Assembly: GCA_035283685.1 (NCBI GenBank)
Contig: DATETJ010000004.1
Location: forward strand, 62,001 to 126,000
Source: Candidatus Bathyarchaeia archaeon
GTDB taxonomy: Archaea; Thermoproteota; Bathyarchaeia; Bathyarchaeales; Bathyarchaeaceae
Length of the DNA: 64,000 nt
Direction: 5' to 3'
The position numbers and the translations under genes are program-made. Below, one piece after another: positions 35,098 through 42,965 of the stretch; the stretch's first letter is position 1; each line of letters opens with the position of its first letter. Below the pieces are notes generated by a model that ran no database searches, was not told the DNA's origin, and saw only the letters and a program-made list of their open reading frames with translations.

Positions 35098-35199
35098 TAG
35101 CAAAGGCATGGTCCCTTCTGGCCTCATCCCTAAAGCAATTCTTATCTATACCCATCCTAAACTAGGCATAACAAACCATAAACAGGCGAATGAATCGAA

Positions 35200-36474
35200 G
35201 TGAGCACATCATCTATCTCTGAAAAACGCACATCGCTTGAGCGATTTCGACTCAAAAAAGCACTAAGAACCCTAAGCAGGAAAGAGGGACGAGGAACCGA
35301 ACTCGTATCATTGTTTGTTCCTCCTGGCAAACAAATCGCCGAAGTAATGAATATGCTACGACAAGAATACGGCACAGCCACAAACATCAAATCAGACACC
35401 ACACGGAAAAACGTTCAAGACGCAATCACCAAAGTCCAGCAGAAGCTGAAACTGTTCAGAGAAGTGCCCAAAAACGGACTGGTAATTTTCTCAGGCGCCA
35501 TACCCCAAAACGGACCAGGAAGCGAACGCATGGAAACCTACGTCATAACGCCGCCTAAACCAATCAACATCTACCTTTACCGCTGCGACCCCAAATTCCA
35601 CACCGAATACCTGGAAGAACAGCTAAGAGAAGAAGAGGCATATGGAATCATGGTCATCGACACAACCGAGACAACAATCGCCACACTGGAAGGCAACCGG
35701 CTCCAAATAGTCCGCGAGGAGACATCAGGCGTCCCGGGCAAGCATCGAGCAGGCGGACAATCTGCTCGAAGGTTTGAGAGACTTAGAGAAGCTAACATTT
35801 TAGCCTATTTCAAACGTGTCGGAGGACATGCAAACAGCATATTCATACCAATTGCCAATTTGAAAGGCATAATAATGGGAGGTCCAGGACCGACCAAATA
35901 CGATTTTCAAAAAGGCGACCATCTAAACTACATGCTGAAACAGAAAATATTGGACACAGTTGACACCGCATATACAGGCGACCAAGGCGTAGAGGAAGTG
36001 GTGGAACGCGCACCGGAAATCCTCAAAAAAGTTCGTTACGTCGAAGAGAAAAAGGTCATGCAAGACTTTCTGTATCAAATAGGTCATGACACGGGCTTGG
36101 CCAGCTACGGCTTAGAAGATGTAAAGAGAGCACTCCAAGCAGGCACGGTGCATACACTGTTGCTGTCCGAAGGACTGAACATAATAAGAGCAACAGTCAA
36201 ATGCAACGCGTGCGGCGATGAGCGCCAAGAAACGATGAAGGAACCGGCACTTCCACCATTTGAACAAGGCTTGATTGGGCAACCCTGCCCTGATTGCAAT
36301 GCTCCTTCTCTGGCGGTAGTTGAAACTAGAGATCTTATAGATGACTTCGCTGACCTAGCTGAACAGGTTGGGGCTAACGTGGAAATCATATCGACCGAAT
36401 CTGAGGAAGGTCATATGCTGAAAAACTCGTTCGGCGGAATCGCTGCTATACTCAGGTTTAAGCTGGCAAGCTAG
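35200..36474 (+). CDS. prf1: Archaeal peptide chain release factor aRF1
   Basis: Class-1 release factor recognising all three stop codons. Seen: domain 1 with TNIKS (GTATNIKSDTTRK) for stop-codon reading, domain 2 with HRAGGQSARRFER for peptidyl-tRNA hydrolysis, and the C-terminal domain ending SEEGHMLKNSFGGIAAILRFKL. A four-Cys motif is present near residues 328-368 (CNACGDE and CPDCNA). Works with aEF1A and ABCE1. The start is GTG at 35200, matching the family's N-terminus. Length (424 residues) is typical. Confidence 0.95.
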   Translation: MSTSSISEKRTSLERFRLKKALRTLSRKEGRGTELVSLFVPPGKQIAEVMNMLRQEYGTATNIKSDTTRKNVQDAITKVQQKLKLFREVPKNGLVIFSGAIPQNGPGSERMETYVITPPKPINIYLYRCDPKFHTEYLEEQLREEEAYGIMVIDTTETTIATLEGNRLQIVREETSGVPGKHRAGGQSARRFERLREANILAYFKRVGGHANSIFIPIANLKGIIMGGPGPTKYDFQKGDHLNYMLKQKILDTVDTAYTGDQGVEEVVERAPEILKKVRYVEEKKVMQDFLYQIGHDTGLASYGLEDVKRALQAGTVHTLLLSEGLNIIRATVKCNACGDERQETMKEPALPPFEQGLIGQPCPDCNAPSLAVVETRDLIDDFADLAEQVGANVEIISTESEEGHMLKNSFGGIAAILRFKLAS

Positions 36475-36596
36475 AGAAACTGCGCGGCAAAGATTCAACG
36501 AACGAGTCTTTCCAAAACCGGGCTGCAAATCACCTTGATAGGCTAATCGATAAGGGATTAGTCCAGAGAAGCGGCAGAGCTATGCTCTCGTGTTAA
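36462..36596 (+). pseudogene. Possible remnant of a winged-helix protein
   Basis: Just beyond aRF1, a frame overlapping its last codons reads LEKLRGKDSTNESFQNRAANHLDRLIDKGLVQRSGRAMLSC then TAA at 36594-36596 (parts shown separately: FQNRAANHL and LIDKGLVQRSG). The F(x)NRxxxHLxxLxDKGLVxR pattern is that of a winged-helix recognition helix and wing. There is no start codon and no upstream domain, so if real it is a broken tail. Confidence 0.3.
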
Positions 36597-36816
36597 TGAT
36601 AACCGCGTTATGGCGTCACTAACAGGCGTAATCATGCTAGCATTGATCCATAATGTTTAAATTTGTAGCATTGAACTTGCATTTGACAGCGAGGCTGTTG
36701 AGATGACCGCCTGCCAAGTCGATTAGGTCTGGCGCAAATTCTTTTAAGCGTATCAGTTAATTCCATTAAGCCGTTTCGCTGCGTGTTATCACTAATTTGA
36801 CAGAGAGATTGAGAAA

Positions 36817-39258
36817 ATGACGGAACCTAATGACAGACAAGCCTTTAAACCTAGGATAAAAGCCTCGCGATGGGACATCAGACGTGAAGAAGAACAGATC
36901 CGATTGTGGGAGGAGGAGGACACTTATCGATTCAGCAAGGCGTCCAAGAAACCTCTGTTCTCAATTGACACGCCTCCGCCCACCGCGTCTGGACCATGGC
37001 ACGTTGCGGGAGCAGCACACTACGCCCAGATAGACATGGTGGCACGCTACTTCCGCATGAAGGGAAACGAAGTTTTGTTCCCCATCGGCATTGACAGAAA
37101 CGGACTACCCGTTGAGGTTCAGGTTGAAAGAGAATCAAAAATCTACGCCCATGAAACGTCACGTGAAGAATTCATTAAAATATGCAAGGCATTTCTCGAC
37201 AATGTTGAAGCTCAACTACTTCAAATAGTGCGCAGAATGGGCATGAGCTGTGATGTATCCAACTATTACCGAACAGACAGCCCAGAATACCGTAGCATAA
37301 CGCAGGCAACTTTCATAGAGATGTGGAGAAGGGGTCTAGTCTACGAGGACAACCGTCCGTCGAACTGGTGCCCTGTGTGCAGAACTACCATAGCCGACGC
37401 CGAAATCGATTACAGGGAAATTGAAACCAGTCTGAACTACTTGAGGTTCAAGGTCAAAGAGACCGGCGAAACAATAATAATCGCAACGACGCGACCAGAG
37501 CTGCTTTGTACTTGTGCAGCTGTTCTTTTCAACCCTGACGATTCCAGATATCAACACTTGAAGGGTAAGACTGGCATTGTGCCAATTTTCAGTCAAGAGG
37601 TGCCTATACGCGTCCACAGTTCTGCCAAGCCAGAGTTTGGAACAGGACTCATGATGGCTTGCTCCTACGGCGACTACTCTGACTTACGACTCTTTAGAGA
37701 ACTAAACCTCAAGGGTTCAATAGCAATAAGCCAAGAGGGAAGAATGAACGAGGTGGCAGGCTCCTACAAAGGGTCAATGGTTGAAGAAGCCAGAAAAAAA
37801 ATAATCCAAGACCTAAAAGACAGAGGCTTGCTGGTCAAGCAAGAGAAGACTGTTCATCGGACTCCTACTTGTTGGCGCTCTGAAAATCCAATTGAGTTCA
37901 TAGCCATCCCTGAATACTATCTGAAACAACTTGAGTTTCTGGATGACATCAGGGCTATCGTGAAGAAGATGCGTTTCTATCCGAAGGAACTGAGGCAGAT
38001 TCTGGACAACTGGATTGACTCGATTGCAATTGACTGGCCTATTTCTCGCAGGCGGTTCTACGGAACGGAGATTCCTCTGTGGTTTTGCAGTCAATGTGGC
38101 AGGCCTCATGTGCCTGAACCGGGAAAATACTATCAGCCATGGAAGGAAAAGGCGCCTTTCGATCACTGCGAGTGCGGGGCGAGGGAGTTTGTTGGAGAGC
38201 AGCGAACTTTCGATACATGGTTTGATTCAAGTATATCTGAACTCATAACTATAGGCTATGGCAAAGATCATGGGTTTTTCCATAAGGCATTTCCCGCTTC
38301 GCTTCGGCCTCAAGGCATGGACATTGTTAGAAGCTGGCTTTACTACTCAATCTTAAGGGTTTATCTGCTTTTCAAGGAACCCGCGTTCAAGGGTGTGAGG
38401 TTGTCGGGTATGGGAATGGATGCTAAAGGCGAACCCATGCACAAGTCCAAGGGCAACGTTGTCTATCCTGAAAGCATGTTCCAGAAGTATGGAGCTGATG
38501 CGTTTAGGTTTTGGAGCGCTTCGGAATCTCGACTTGGCTCGAATTATCGATTTTCAGAAGACAGAGTTAAGTCAGCAGGTTTGTTTATGACTAAGCTGTG
38601 GAACATAACTCGATTTATATCCTCATTTCCAGTCATAACCAACAACTTTGAGCTGTCTGCTTTAGATAAGATGATGTTGGCCCAACTCAACGAGATCATA
38701 AGGGAATGCACAGCGGGCTACGAGGAACTCGACATGTACGTTCCAGCCAACGCTATTAGGGATTTTGCGTGGAGCATCTTTGCAGATCACTACGTTGAGG
38801 CGGCGAAGTCAAGGGCTTACAACCAGAACGGCGAGTTTGATGAGAAGCGTCAGCGGGGGGCATGGTACACGCTTCACACCTGTTTGGGTGCTGTCCTTAA
38901 GTTGCTGGCGCCGATCTGTCCATTTGCAACCGAAGCTCTGTGGCGTGAGGTGTATTCCAGTGAAAGCATACACGTGCAACCGTTTCCGACGGAAGTGAAG
39001 GATTTGGGAAGCGAGTTCAGAGAGCTGTTGCCTCAGCTTATGGAATTCGACACAGCAGTCTGGAAGTTCAAGAAGGAGAGGAACACTGCCTTGAGTCAAG
39101 GAGTGAGCGCAGCTGTCTATGCGCCTGCTGAGTTGAAGGTTTTTGAAGCTGACCTCAAAGCTATGCACAAGATCAGGGATCTCTACTTTGGCGAGCCGCC
39201 CAAGGAGATTGAAGTGAAGGCAAAGGCTTTGGGCAACAATACGTTTGCCGTTGAATGA
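36817..39258 (+). CDS. valS: Valyl-tRNA synthetase
   Basis: Class I aminoacyl-tRNA synthetase charging tRNA-Val. Seen: the archaeal HIGH-equivalent WHVAGAAHYAQ in DTPPPTASGPWHVAGAAHYAQ, the editing domain (TTRPELLCTCAAVLF), IGIDRNGLPVE, the WPISRRRFYGTEIPLW motif, a four-Cys insertion (CSQCGRP and CECGARE), GMDIVRSWLYY, the KMSKS equivalent MHKSKGNV, and the anticodon-binding helical domain. The 813-residue length and 'AHYAQIDM.ARY' motif mark the archaeal type. The ~340-bp region 36475-36816 holds its promoter; a TATA-like GTTTAAATTTG sits near 36655. Confidence 0.93.
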   Translation: MTEPNDRQAFKPRIKASRWDIRREEEQIRLWEEEDTYRFSKASKKPLFSIDTPPPTASGPWHVAGAAHYAQIDMVARYFRMKGNEVLFPIGIDRNGLPVEVQVERESKIYAHETSREEFIKICKAFLDNVEAQLLQIVRRMGMSCDVSNYYRTDSPEYRSITQATFIEMWRRGLVYEDNRPSNWCPVCRTTIADAEIDYREIETSLNYLRFKVKETGETIIIATTRPELLCTCAAVLFNPDDSRYQHLKGKTGIVPIFSQEVPIRVHSSAKPEFGTGLMMACSYGDYSDLRLFRELNLKGSIAISQEGRMNEVAGSYKGSMVEEARKKIIQDLKDRGLLVKQEKTVHRTPTCWRSENPIEFIAIPEYYLKQLEFLDDIRAIVKKMRFYPKELRQILDNWIDSIAIDWPISRRRFYGTEIPLWFCSQCGRPHVPEPGKYYQPWKEKAPFDHCECGAREFVGEQRTFDTWFDSSISELITIGYGKDHGFFHKAFPASLRPQGMDIVRSWLYYSILRVYLLFKEPAFKGVRLSGMGMDAKGEPMHKSKGNVVYPESMFQKYGADAFRFWSASESRLGSNYRFSEDRVKSAGLFMTKLWNITRFISSFPVITNNFELSALDKMMLAQLNEIIRECTAGYEELDMYVPANAIRDFAWSIFADHYVEAAKSRAYNQNGEFDEKRQRGAWYTLHTCLGAVLKLLAPICPFATEALWREVYSSESIHVQPFPTEVKDLGSEFRELLPQLMEFDTAVWKFKKERNTALSQGVSAAVYAPAELKVFEADLKAMHKIRDLYFGEPPKEIEVKAKALGNNTFAVE

Positions 39259-39290
39259 GGCAAGATAGCTGGAGGGCTAGGGCTCAGGAA

Positions 39291-40133
39291 CTAGAGGTAG
39301 TTCTCCAAACCCTTGCGTTTTCTTGTGGTTTGAACCTGTATTTGTTCTCCGATTTTGATGTGCGTTCCATCTGAAGCAGCTATTGTTGGGACCTCTGTTT
39401 GTTGCTGTATTGATTGTGCCTCTTTGTCTGGGTTTTTTACTATCATTTGCATGCCAAAATGGGTCAACACAGCCATTTCAGGTTTTGACTCTTCCACTAT
39501 TTTGATTGCGTCGTCTGTGGTCATGTGTCCTTTCCATGGGTTGCCTGCCGGTCTTAGTACGCAGAGGATGAGGGCGCGTGCTCCTGAGTATTGTTTGCCT
39601 ATGCCTGTGAAGTATTCGGTGTCTGATGTGTATGCGATGTTGCCTAGGGTTGGGGTTTCGATTCGGAAGCCCACGGCGTCGGGATCCGTGTGTTTAGCCT
39701 GCGTTACTGATATGTGGAGGTTCTTGATGTCGAATGTTGTGCCTGGTTTTGCGTCTACGAGTTGTTCGGGCATTTGTTGATGGTATTTTGAGATTGAGGC
39801 TTCGCAGTGGTCGCTGCCGTACAAGACGCTGTGTGCTGCGGCTAGGACGCCTTTTTTCCTGGTCATTCCGCTTGTCATGGCTTCGATTAGTACTTCGGCG
39901 TCGTTGTAGTGGTCTGGGTGGCAGTGTGAGATGAGTAGGCCGTTGATTTTCTGAGGGTTTAGTGCAGCTTTCAGTGAGTATATCAGGGCTCCGGGGCCCG
40001 GGTCTAGGTGAACGTTGGCTTTTTCGTATAGGATGCGGATGCCGGCTGTTCTGCGTCGTTGTGTTATTGTGGCGAATCTTCCGCCGCCAGTTCCTAGAAA
40101 TATGAGTTCAAGTGCTTGGGGTGGTGTGGTCAT
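39291..40133 (-). CDS. MBL-fold metallohydrolase
   Basis: Metallo-beta-lactamase fold hydrolase of 280 residues. Seen: LIFLGTGGGRFATITQRRR at the start, the zinc motif SHCHPDHYND, a later His in VTQAKHTD, Asp in YTSDTEYF, and THFGMQMI. These satisfy the MBL Hx[HC]xDH arrangement and resemble RNase Z-like or phosphodiesterase-like members. Substrate unknown. It is tail to tail with valS and head to head with pyrH. Confidence 0.87.
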   Translation of the reverse strand: MTTPPQALELIFLGTGGGRFATITQRRRTAGIRILYEKANVHLDPGPGALIYSLKAALNPQKINGLLISHCHPDHYNDAEVLIEAMTSGMTRKKGVLAAAHSVLYGSDHCEASISKYHQQMPEQLVDAKPGTTFDIKNLHISVTQAKHTDPDAVGFRIETPTLGNIAYTSDTEYFTGIGKQYSGARALILCVLRPAGNPWKGHMTTDDAIKIVEESKPEMAVLTHFGMQMIVKNPDKEAQSIQQQTEVPTIAASDGTHIKIGEQIQVQTTRKRKGLENYL

Positions 40134-40262
40134 TTCTCGTGGTTCGCCTTGGCTTAGCTTGATGTGTGGGGGTTAATGTGTTTTGCTTTGGGGTTTTTGG
40201 GATGCAAGTTTTATTTTCTCATTGCGTGTTTATCGTAGGCTGTTGATTGGGTTGGTGTTTGG

Positions 40263-40937
40263 GTGAGGTTGGTTATTCGTGTTGGGGGTTCGGTTGTGGC
40301 TTCGCCGTTTAATCCGGAGCTCATGTGCTCGTATGTTGATCTGCTTTTGAAGTTGAGGCGTGAGGGGCATGTGGTTGCGGCTGTTGTGGGTGGGGGTTCG
40401 CTTTCGCGTGAGCTTATTCGAACGGCGAAGGCTATGGGTTTGAGTGAGCCTGAGCAGGATGAGGTGGCGATTTCGGTTTCGCGTTTGTTGGCTCAGCTTT
40501 TTGTTTTGAAGTTGGGTGAAGCTGGTTCTGCATTTGTTCCTGTGACTATTGATGATGCGGCGAAACTGGTTGACGAGGGGAAGGTTGTGGTTATGGGCGG
40601 TTTGAAGCCTGGGATGACGACTGATGCGGTGGCTGCTTTGTTGGCTGATCGTGTGAGGGCTGACTTGTTGGTGAAGGGGACTGATCAGGAGGGTGTTTAT
40701 AATCGTGATCCGCGGAGGTTTCCGGACGCGCATAAGTTGGATGCGCTTCGTTTTGAGGATTTGGGGAAGTTGTTTGAGGCTGATAGGCATAGGGCTGGGA
40801 TTCATCAGGTCTTGGATCCTGAGGCTGTGCGTTTGTTGCAGAAGAGTAGGATTAAGACGGTGGTGGTTAATGGTTCTAAGCCTGAGAATGTCTTATTGGT
40901 GGTTAAGGGTGAGAGAGTCGGGACTCTGATCAGTTGA
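40263..40937 (+). CDS. pyrH: UMP kinase (archaeal, PyrH)
   Basis: Amino-acid-kinase-fold UMP kinase making UDP. Seen: VIRVGGSVVASPFNPE (phosphate loop), AAVVGGGSLSRELI, MGGLKPGMTTDAVAAL, ADLLVKGTDQEGVYNRDPRRFPDA and the C-terminal VVVNGSKPENVLLVVKGERVGTLI. The archaeal sequence lacks GTP-activation features of bacterial PyrH. The start is GTG at 40263. A decayed copy of its last ~30 codons lies 320 bp downstream, beyond repeat R1. Confidence 0.9.
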   Translation: MRLVIRVGGSVVASPFNPELMCSYVDLLLKLRREGHVVAAVVGGGSLSRELIRTAKAMGLSEPEQDEVAISVSRLLAQLFVLKLGEAGSAFVPVTIDDAAKLVDEGKVVVMGGLKPGMTTDAVAALLADRVRADLLVKGTDQEGVYNRDPRRFPDAHKLDALRFEDLGKLFEADRHRAGIHQVLDPEAVRLLQKSRIKTVVVNGSKPENVLLVVKGERVGTLIS

Positions 40938-41007
40938 AGTCGTTGTTGTACACAGTTGTTTCCATGTGCAATTGTGTGTAGATGTTTTGGGCTAGGTTGG
41001 AGTAGGG

Positions 41008-41252
41008 TTAGTATGAGTGCTGAAAAATTTTTTTGTGGTCGAATTTGGGCTTTTCTGTTTGCGTTCTGGGCGCTGTTTGGGTTTTTGTATGGTGTTTTTG
41101 GCGCTGTTTACTCGTGTTCTAGCGTGACGTTCAATGTTGGCATGCGTGACGTTTCATGTTGGTTAGCGTGACGTTTGCGCATGTTGAGCGGCTGTGCGGG
41201 AAATGGAATTTCAAAAGAAGAAGGCGCCCTTTCCCTTTAGCCTTCTTCTACC
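41008..41252 (+). repeat. Dispersed element R1, copy C (245 bp)
   Basis: Same length and order as copy B in opposite orientation: TTAGTATGAGT at the left end, then AAAAATTTTTTTGTGGT, a T/G-rich stretch, three tandem ~22-nt units starting GCGTGACGTT (near 41121, 41143, 41165), then AATTTCAAAAGAAGAAGG, and the inverted repeat AGAAGAAGGC ... GCCTTCTTCT at the right end. Overall identity with copy B is roughly 70 percent by eye, higher in the right half. Two copies with matched ends and internal iterons suggest a small non-autonomous element. Any ORF inside (e.g. 40956-41171) is a by-product. Confidence 0.75.
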
Positions 41253-41257
41253 ATGCT

Positions 41258-41365
41258 GGGATAAGAACTGCGGTTGTGAACGGGTTCAAGTCTGGAAAAA
41301 TTCTGTTGGTGGTCAAAGGCGAAAAAATTGGAACAACGATTGAATTAGTGGGGGCTTTCCCATGA
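41258..41365 (+). pseudogene. Decayed 3' end of a pyrH-like gene
   Basis: Directly after repeat copy C, the DNA encodes GIRTAVVNGFKSGKILLVVKGEKIGTTIE, which parallels the C-terminus of the intact pyrH upstream (RIKTVVVNGSKPENVLLVVKGERVGTLI). The match is clear at the protein level but the nucleotide divergence is large, so it is not a recent copy. Only about 30 codons are left and the 5' part is missing. I infer an old duplicate or a second pyrH disrupted by the repeat. Confidence 0.6.
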
Positions 41366-41392
41366 GTGAATGAAGATCGATGGAAAGAATTT

Positions 41393-41797
41393 TCACTTGA
41401 ATAAGGCTAATAGTTGAACTAGATTATTGATTTCTACGGCGTTGGTCTCGGTAACCATTTGAGAAAGTGTAGGATTGGCTTCTGAACCTAGTGTGAGCAT
41501 CTTTTGATCCTTGTACGATATGGTTACTGTGAATCCGTGTTGTTTGAGTTTTTCAGCTATGTTTTTGAGGGTTTTCAGTTTTTTTAGGATGGAGTTTTCG
41601 TCTGTTTTGGCTTCGAGTTCGAGCAGGGTTTTTAATTGTTCTTTTTGGAGGAAGTTCAAGTCTATCTTTTTGTTTTCGACTTGCAGTTGAACGTTTTCTA
41701 CGCCGTTGGTTTGGAGGCTGATGCTTCCTTGTCTGGAGGCGTGAATTAGCAGCTTCAGTATTTGTTGGAGTTCAGCTTCTGGAAGCAGGTGTTTCAC
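41393..41797 (-). CDS. Hypothetical protein, overlaps upstream small gene
   Basis: Protein of about 134 residues from a GTG at 41797. Seen: an N-terminal acidic/amphipathic part (KHLLPEAELQQILKLLIHA), a central beta strand pair (GSISLQTNGVENVQLQVENKKIDLNFL), a long helix (QKEQLKTLLELEAKTDENSILKKLKTLKNIAEKLKQHG), and a C-terminal strand-rich stretch. The GTG overlaps the previous gene's TGA (GTGA), with GGAG 5 nt upstream, so translation is coupled. No family recognised. The open frame goes up to 41866, but those extra residues overlap the other gene's frame. Confidence 0.55.
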   Translation of the reverse strand: MKHLLPEAELQQILKLLIHASRQGSISLQTNGVENVQLQVENKKIDLNFLQKEQLKTLLELEAKTDENSILKKLKTLKNIAEKLKQHGFTVTISYKDQKMLTLGSEANPTLSQMVTETNAVEINNLVQLLALFK

Positions 41798-41985
41798 TTT
41801 TTCTCCGTTACGTACAGGATGTCGAATGAGATGGACCCGTTTAGTTTGGTTTTCATTCCCGCCCATTCAAGTGTTAGGTCTTTGAATGTGAGTTGAAGGT
41901 TGGTTCCTTTGCCAGCCAGTTTGTCAATTAGTTGTGCTAGTGTTTCGCCTAAACCTTTCATGGCTTCAGACAACTGTTTCACCAA
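41794..41985 (-). CDS. Small protein translationally coupled to the next gene
   Basis: Sixty-three-residue protein starting at a TTG at 41985 (or GTG 41982). Seen: a helical segment (KQLSEAMKGLGETLAQLIDKLAGKG) followed by a beta hairpin (LQLTFKDLTLEWAGMKTKLNGSISFDILYV). It ends with TGA overlapping the start of the 41393-41797 gene. Together the pair looks like a two-subunit unit; both have 'LQLTF/QLQVENK' strand-like pieces and might share a fold. No family recognised. Confidence 0.5.
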   Translation of the reverse strand: MVKQLSEAMKGLGETLAQLIDKLAGKGTNLQLTFKDLTLEWAGMKTKLNGSISFDILYVTEKK

Positions 41986-42100
41986 GTTCTAAGATGATCT
42001 GCTAAAATTAAAGAGTTATGGATAAAACGCCAAGTGCAGGCGTGTTTTCAAGAATCTGTGTTCTGCTGCTTTGTGGGACTGTCTAATTGGCAATGGCTTT

Positions 42101-42430
42101 GACAGTTGTAGTTGAACATGTAAGTGCAGGCTGTTTGTGAGCGGTCTGTTTTTTCATGGGTCGTTAACTTTCGCTTAGAGTCAGTAATAATGCCGAGCTA
42201 GCTTTGTTCAGAAGTAGTAGTCTGCGCCGCGTGTTGCTGGACTACTACTTCTATGCTATAGGCGGCAGTGGCTGTGTGGGTGTTGATGCCTAACTGCTCT
42301 TAGTGTCATCAACAAGTGTTGTTCGAAGTTGTTGTTGACTACTGTAGCGCCTTGTTACAACAACTTCTTCGATGTTGGGGCGGTTTCTGTTTCAGATGTT
42401 ATTAGCTCTCGCTTAGAAGAAGTAATGATA
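42101..42430 (+). repeat. Array of stem-loop repeats (copy I)
   Basis: A 330-bp non-coding array. Seen in order: the 18-nt GACAGTTGTAGTTGAACA (42101); a core GTTAACTTTCGCTTAGA (42163-42179) followed by AGTAATAATGCCGAG; a perfect 12-bp inverted repeat GAAGTAGTAGTC/GACTACTACTTC (42211-42222/42240-42251); and GCTGTGTGGGTGT then an 8-bp inverted repeat TGTTGATG/CATCAACA (42281-42288/42307-42314). An 11-bp inverted repeat GAAGTTGTTGT/ACAACAACTTC (42325-42335/42357-42367) comes next, and then a second core TTAGCTCTCGCTTAGA (42402-42417). Related modules recur at 63.6-64.0 kb. Arms differ between copies but stay self-complementary. Confidence 0.75.
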
Positions 42431-42470
42431 ACTTCTTTTTTTCTCGGGTGTGTGTTGGGTTGGGTTGATG

Positions 42471-42739
42471 TTACTCGTTTGTTTCCTGCATGAGTTGTAG
42501 GCATTGTGTCATCATTTTTCTGCAGTCTTCTCTCATTTCGGGTGTCATTTGTTTCATCATGTCAGCCATCATTGAGGGTTCATGTCTTTCATCATTATGG
42601 GCATCATTAGTTGCATCATTTCTGTTTTTTCTTCTTCGCTCATGCTGTCCATGAATTCCTTCATCATCTTCTGCTTGTCTTCCTTGCTCATGCTCTTCAT
42701 GAAGTGCTTCATCATAGCTTCCAATGAGAGACGCCTCAC
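42471..42739 (-). pseudogene. Met-rich small protein gene with a frameshift
   Basis: Two frames join into a single Met-rich protein. From GTG 42739 the first frame encodes RRLSLEAMMKHFMKSMSKEDKQ ... SEEEKTEMMQLMMPIMMKDMNP (shown in pieces) before TGA at 42569-42571. The second frame continues SMMADMMKQMTPEMREDCRKMM ... QLMQETNE to the stop at 42471. The halves share the repeated 'MM..FM.SMS.E.K..MM' pattern, with an intact joint protein of about 88 residues. A single indel near 42570 would restore it. It may be a recent pseudogene or an assembly error. Met-rich/acidic helices sometimes bind metals, but no function can be assigned. Confidence 0.55.
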
Positions 42740-42826
42740 AGATGAATGGATCGCCTTGGATTAAAGGATTCTTCACAGGTTCGGAAAGAATTAAATGATG
42801 CCATGCTAACAAGTTTTGAAACAGGT

Positions 42827-42930
42827 GCAGCGGTAGCCAAGCCAGGTCAAAGCCGAAAAAGGCGACATCAGGCGAAGGACTCAAGATCCTTTCCCGTAGG
42901 GGTTCGCAGGTTCAAATCCTGCCCGCTGCA
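42827..42930 (+). tRNA. tRNA-Leu(CAA), with a 19-nt insert in the D arm
   Basis: Acceptor GCAGCGG pairs with CCGCTGC, followed by discriminator A and CCA (42931-42933). The anticodon stem AAGGA/TCCTT encloses CTCAAGA, giving anticodon CAA. A long variable arm and T arm GCAGG/CCTGC around TTCAAAT complete a type II leucine tRNA. The 3' strand of the D stem is interrupted by 42852-42870. Removing these 19 nt gives a normal D arm and an ~85-nt tRNA. The insert forms a GCC/GGC hairpin and, with GTC/GAC next to it, resembles a bulge-helix-bulge. It may be an archaeal intron at an unusual site, or the gene may be inactive. Confidence 0.8.
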
Positions 42931-42965
42931 CCATTAGATCGACAAATAATACCAAATCCTAATCG

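Noticed and set aside
40230-40805. 191-codon minus-strand frame over pyrH
   Set aside because: Antisense shadow; composition follows the GTG-rich codons of pyrH.
40956-41171. Frame inside R1 copy C similar to the frame inside R1 copy B (33590-33877)
   Set aside because: The similarity (SMS.EKFFCG) is explained by DNA repeat identity; starts, lengths and downstream parts differ, so coding is unlikely.
42100-42430. An integron attC or CRISPR array
   Set aside because: Hairpins are present, but there is no integrase, cassette gene, regular spacers or cas gene; repeats are not direct repeats of uniform spacing.
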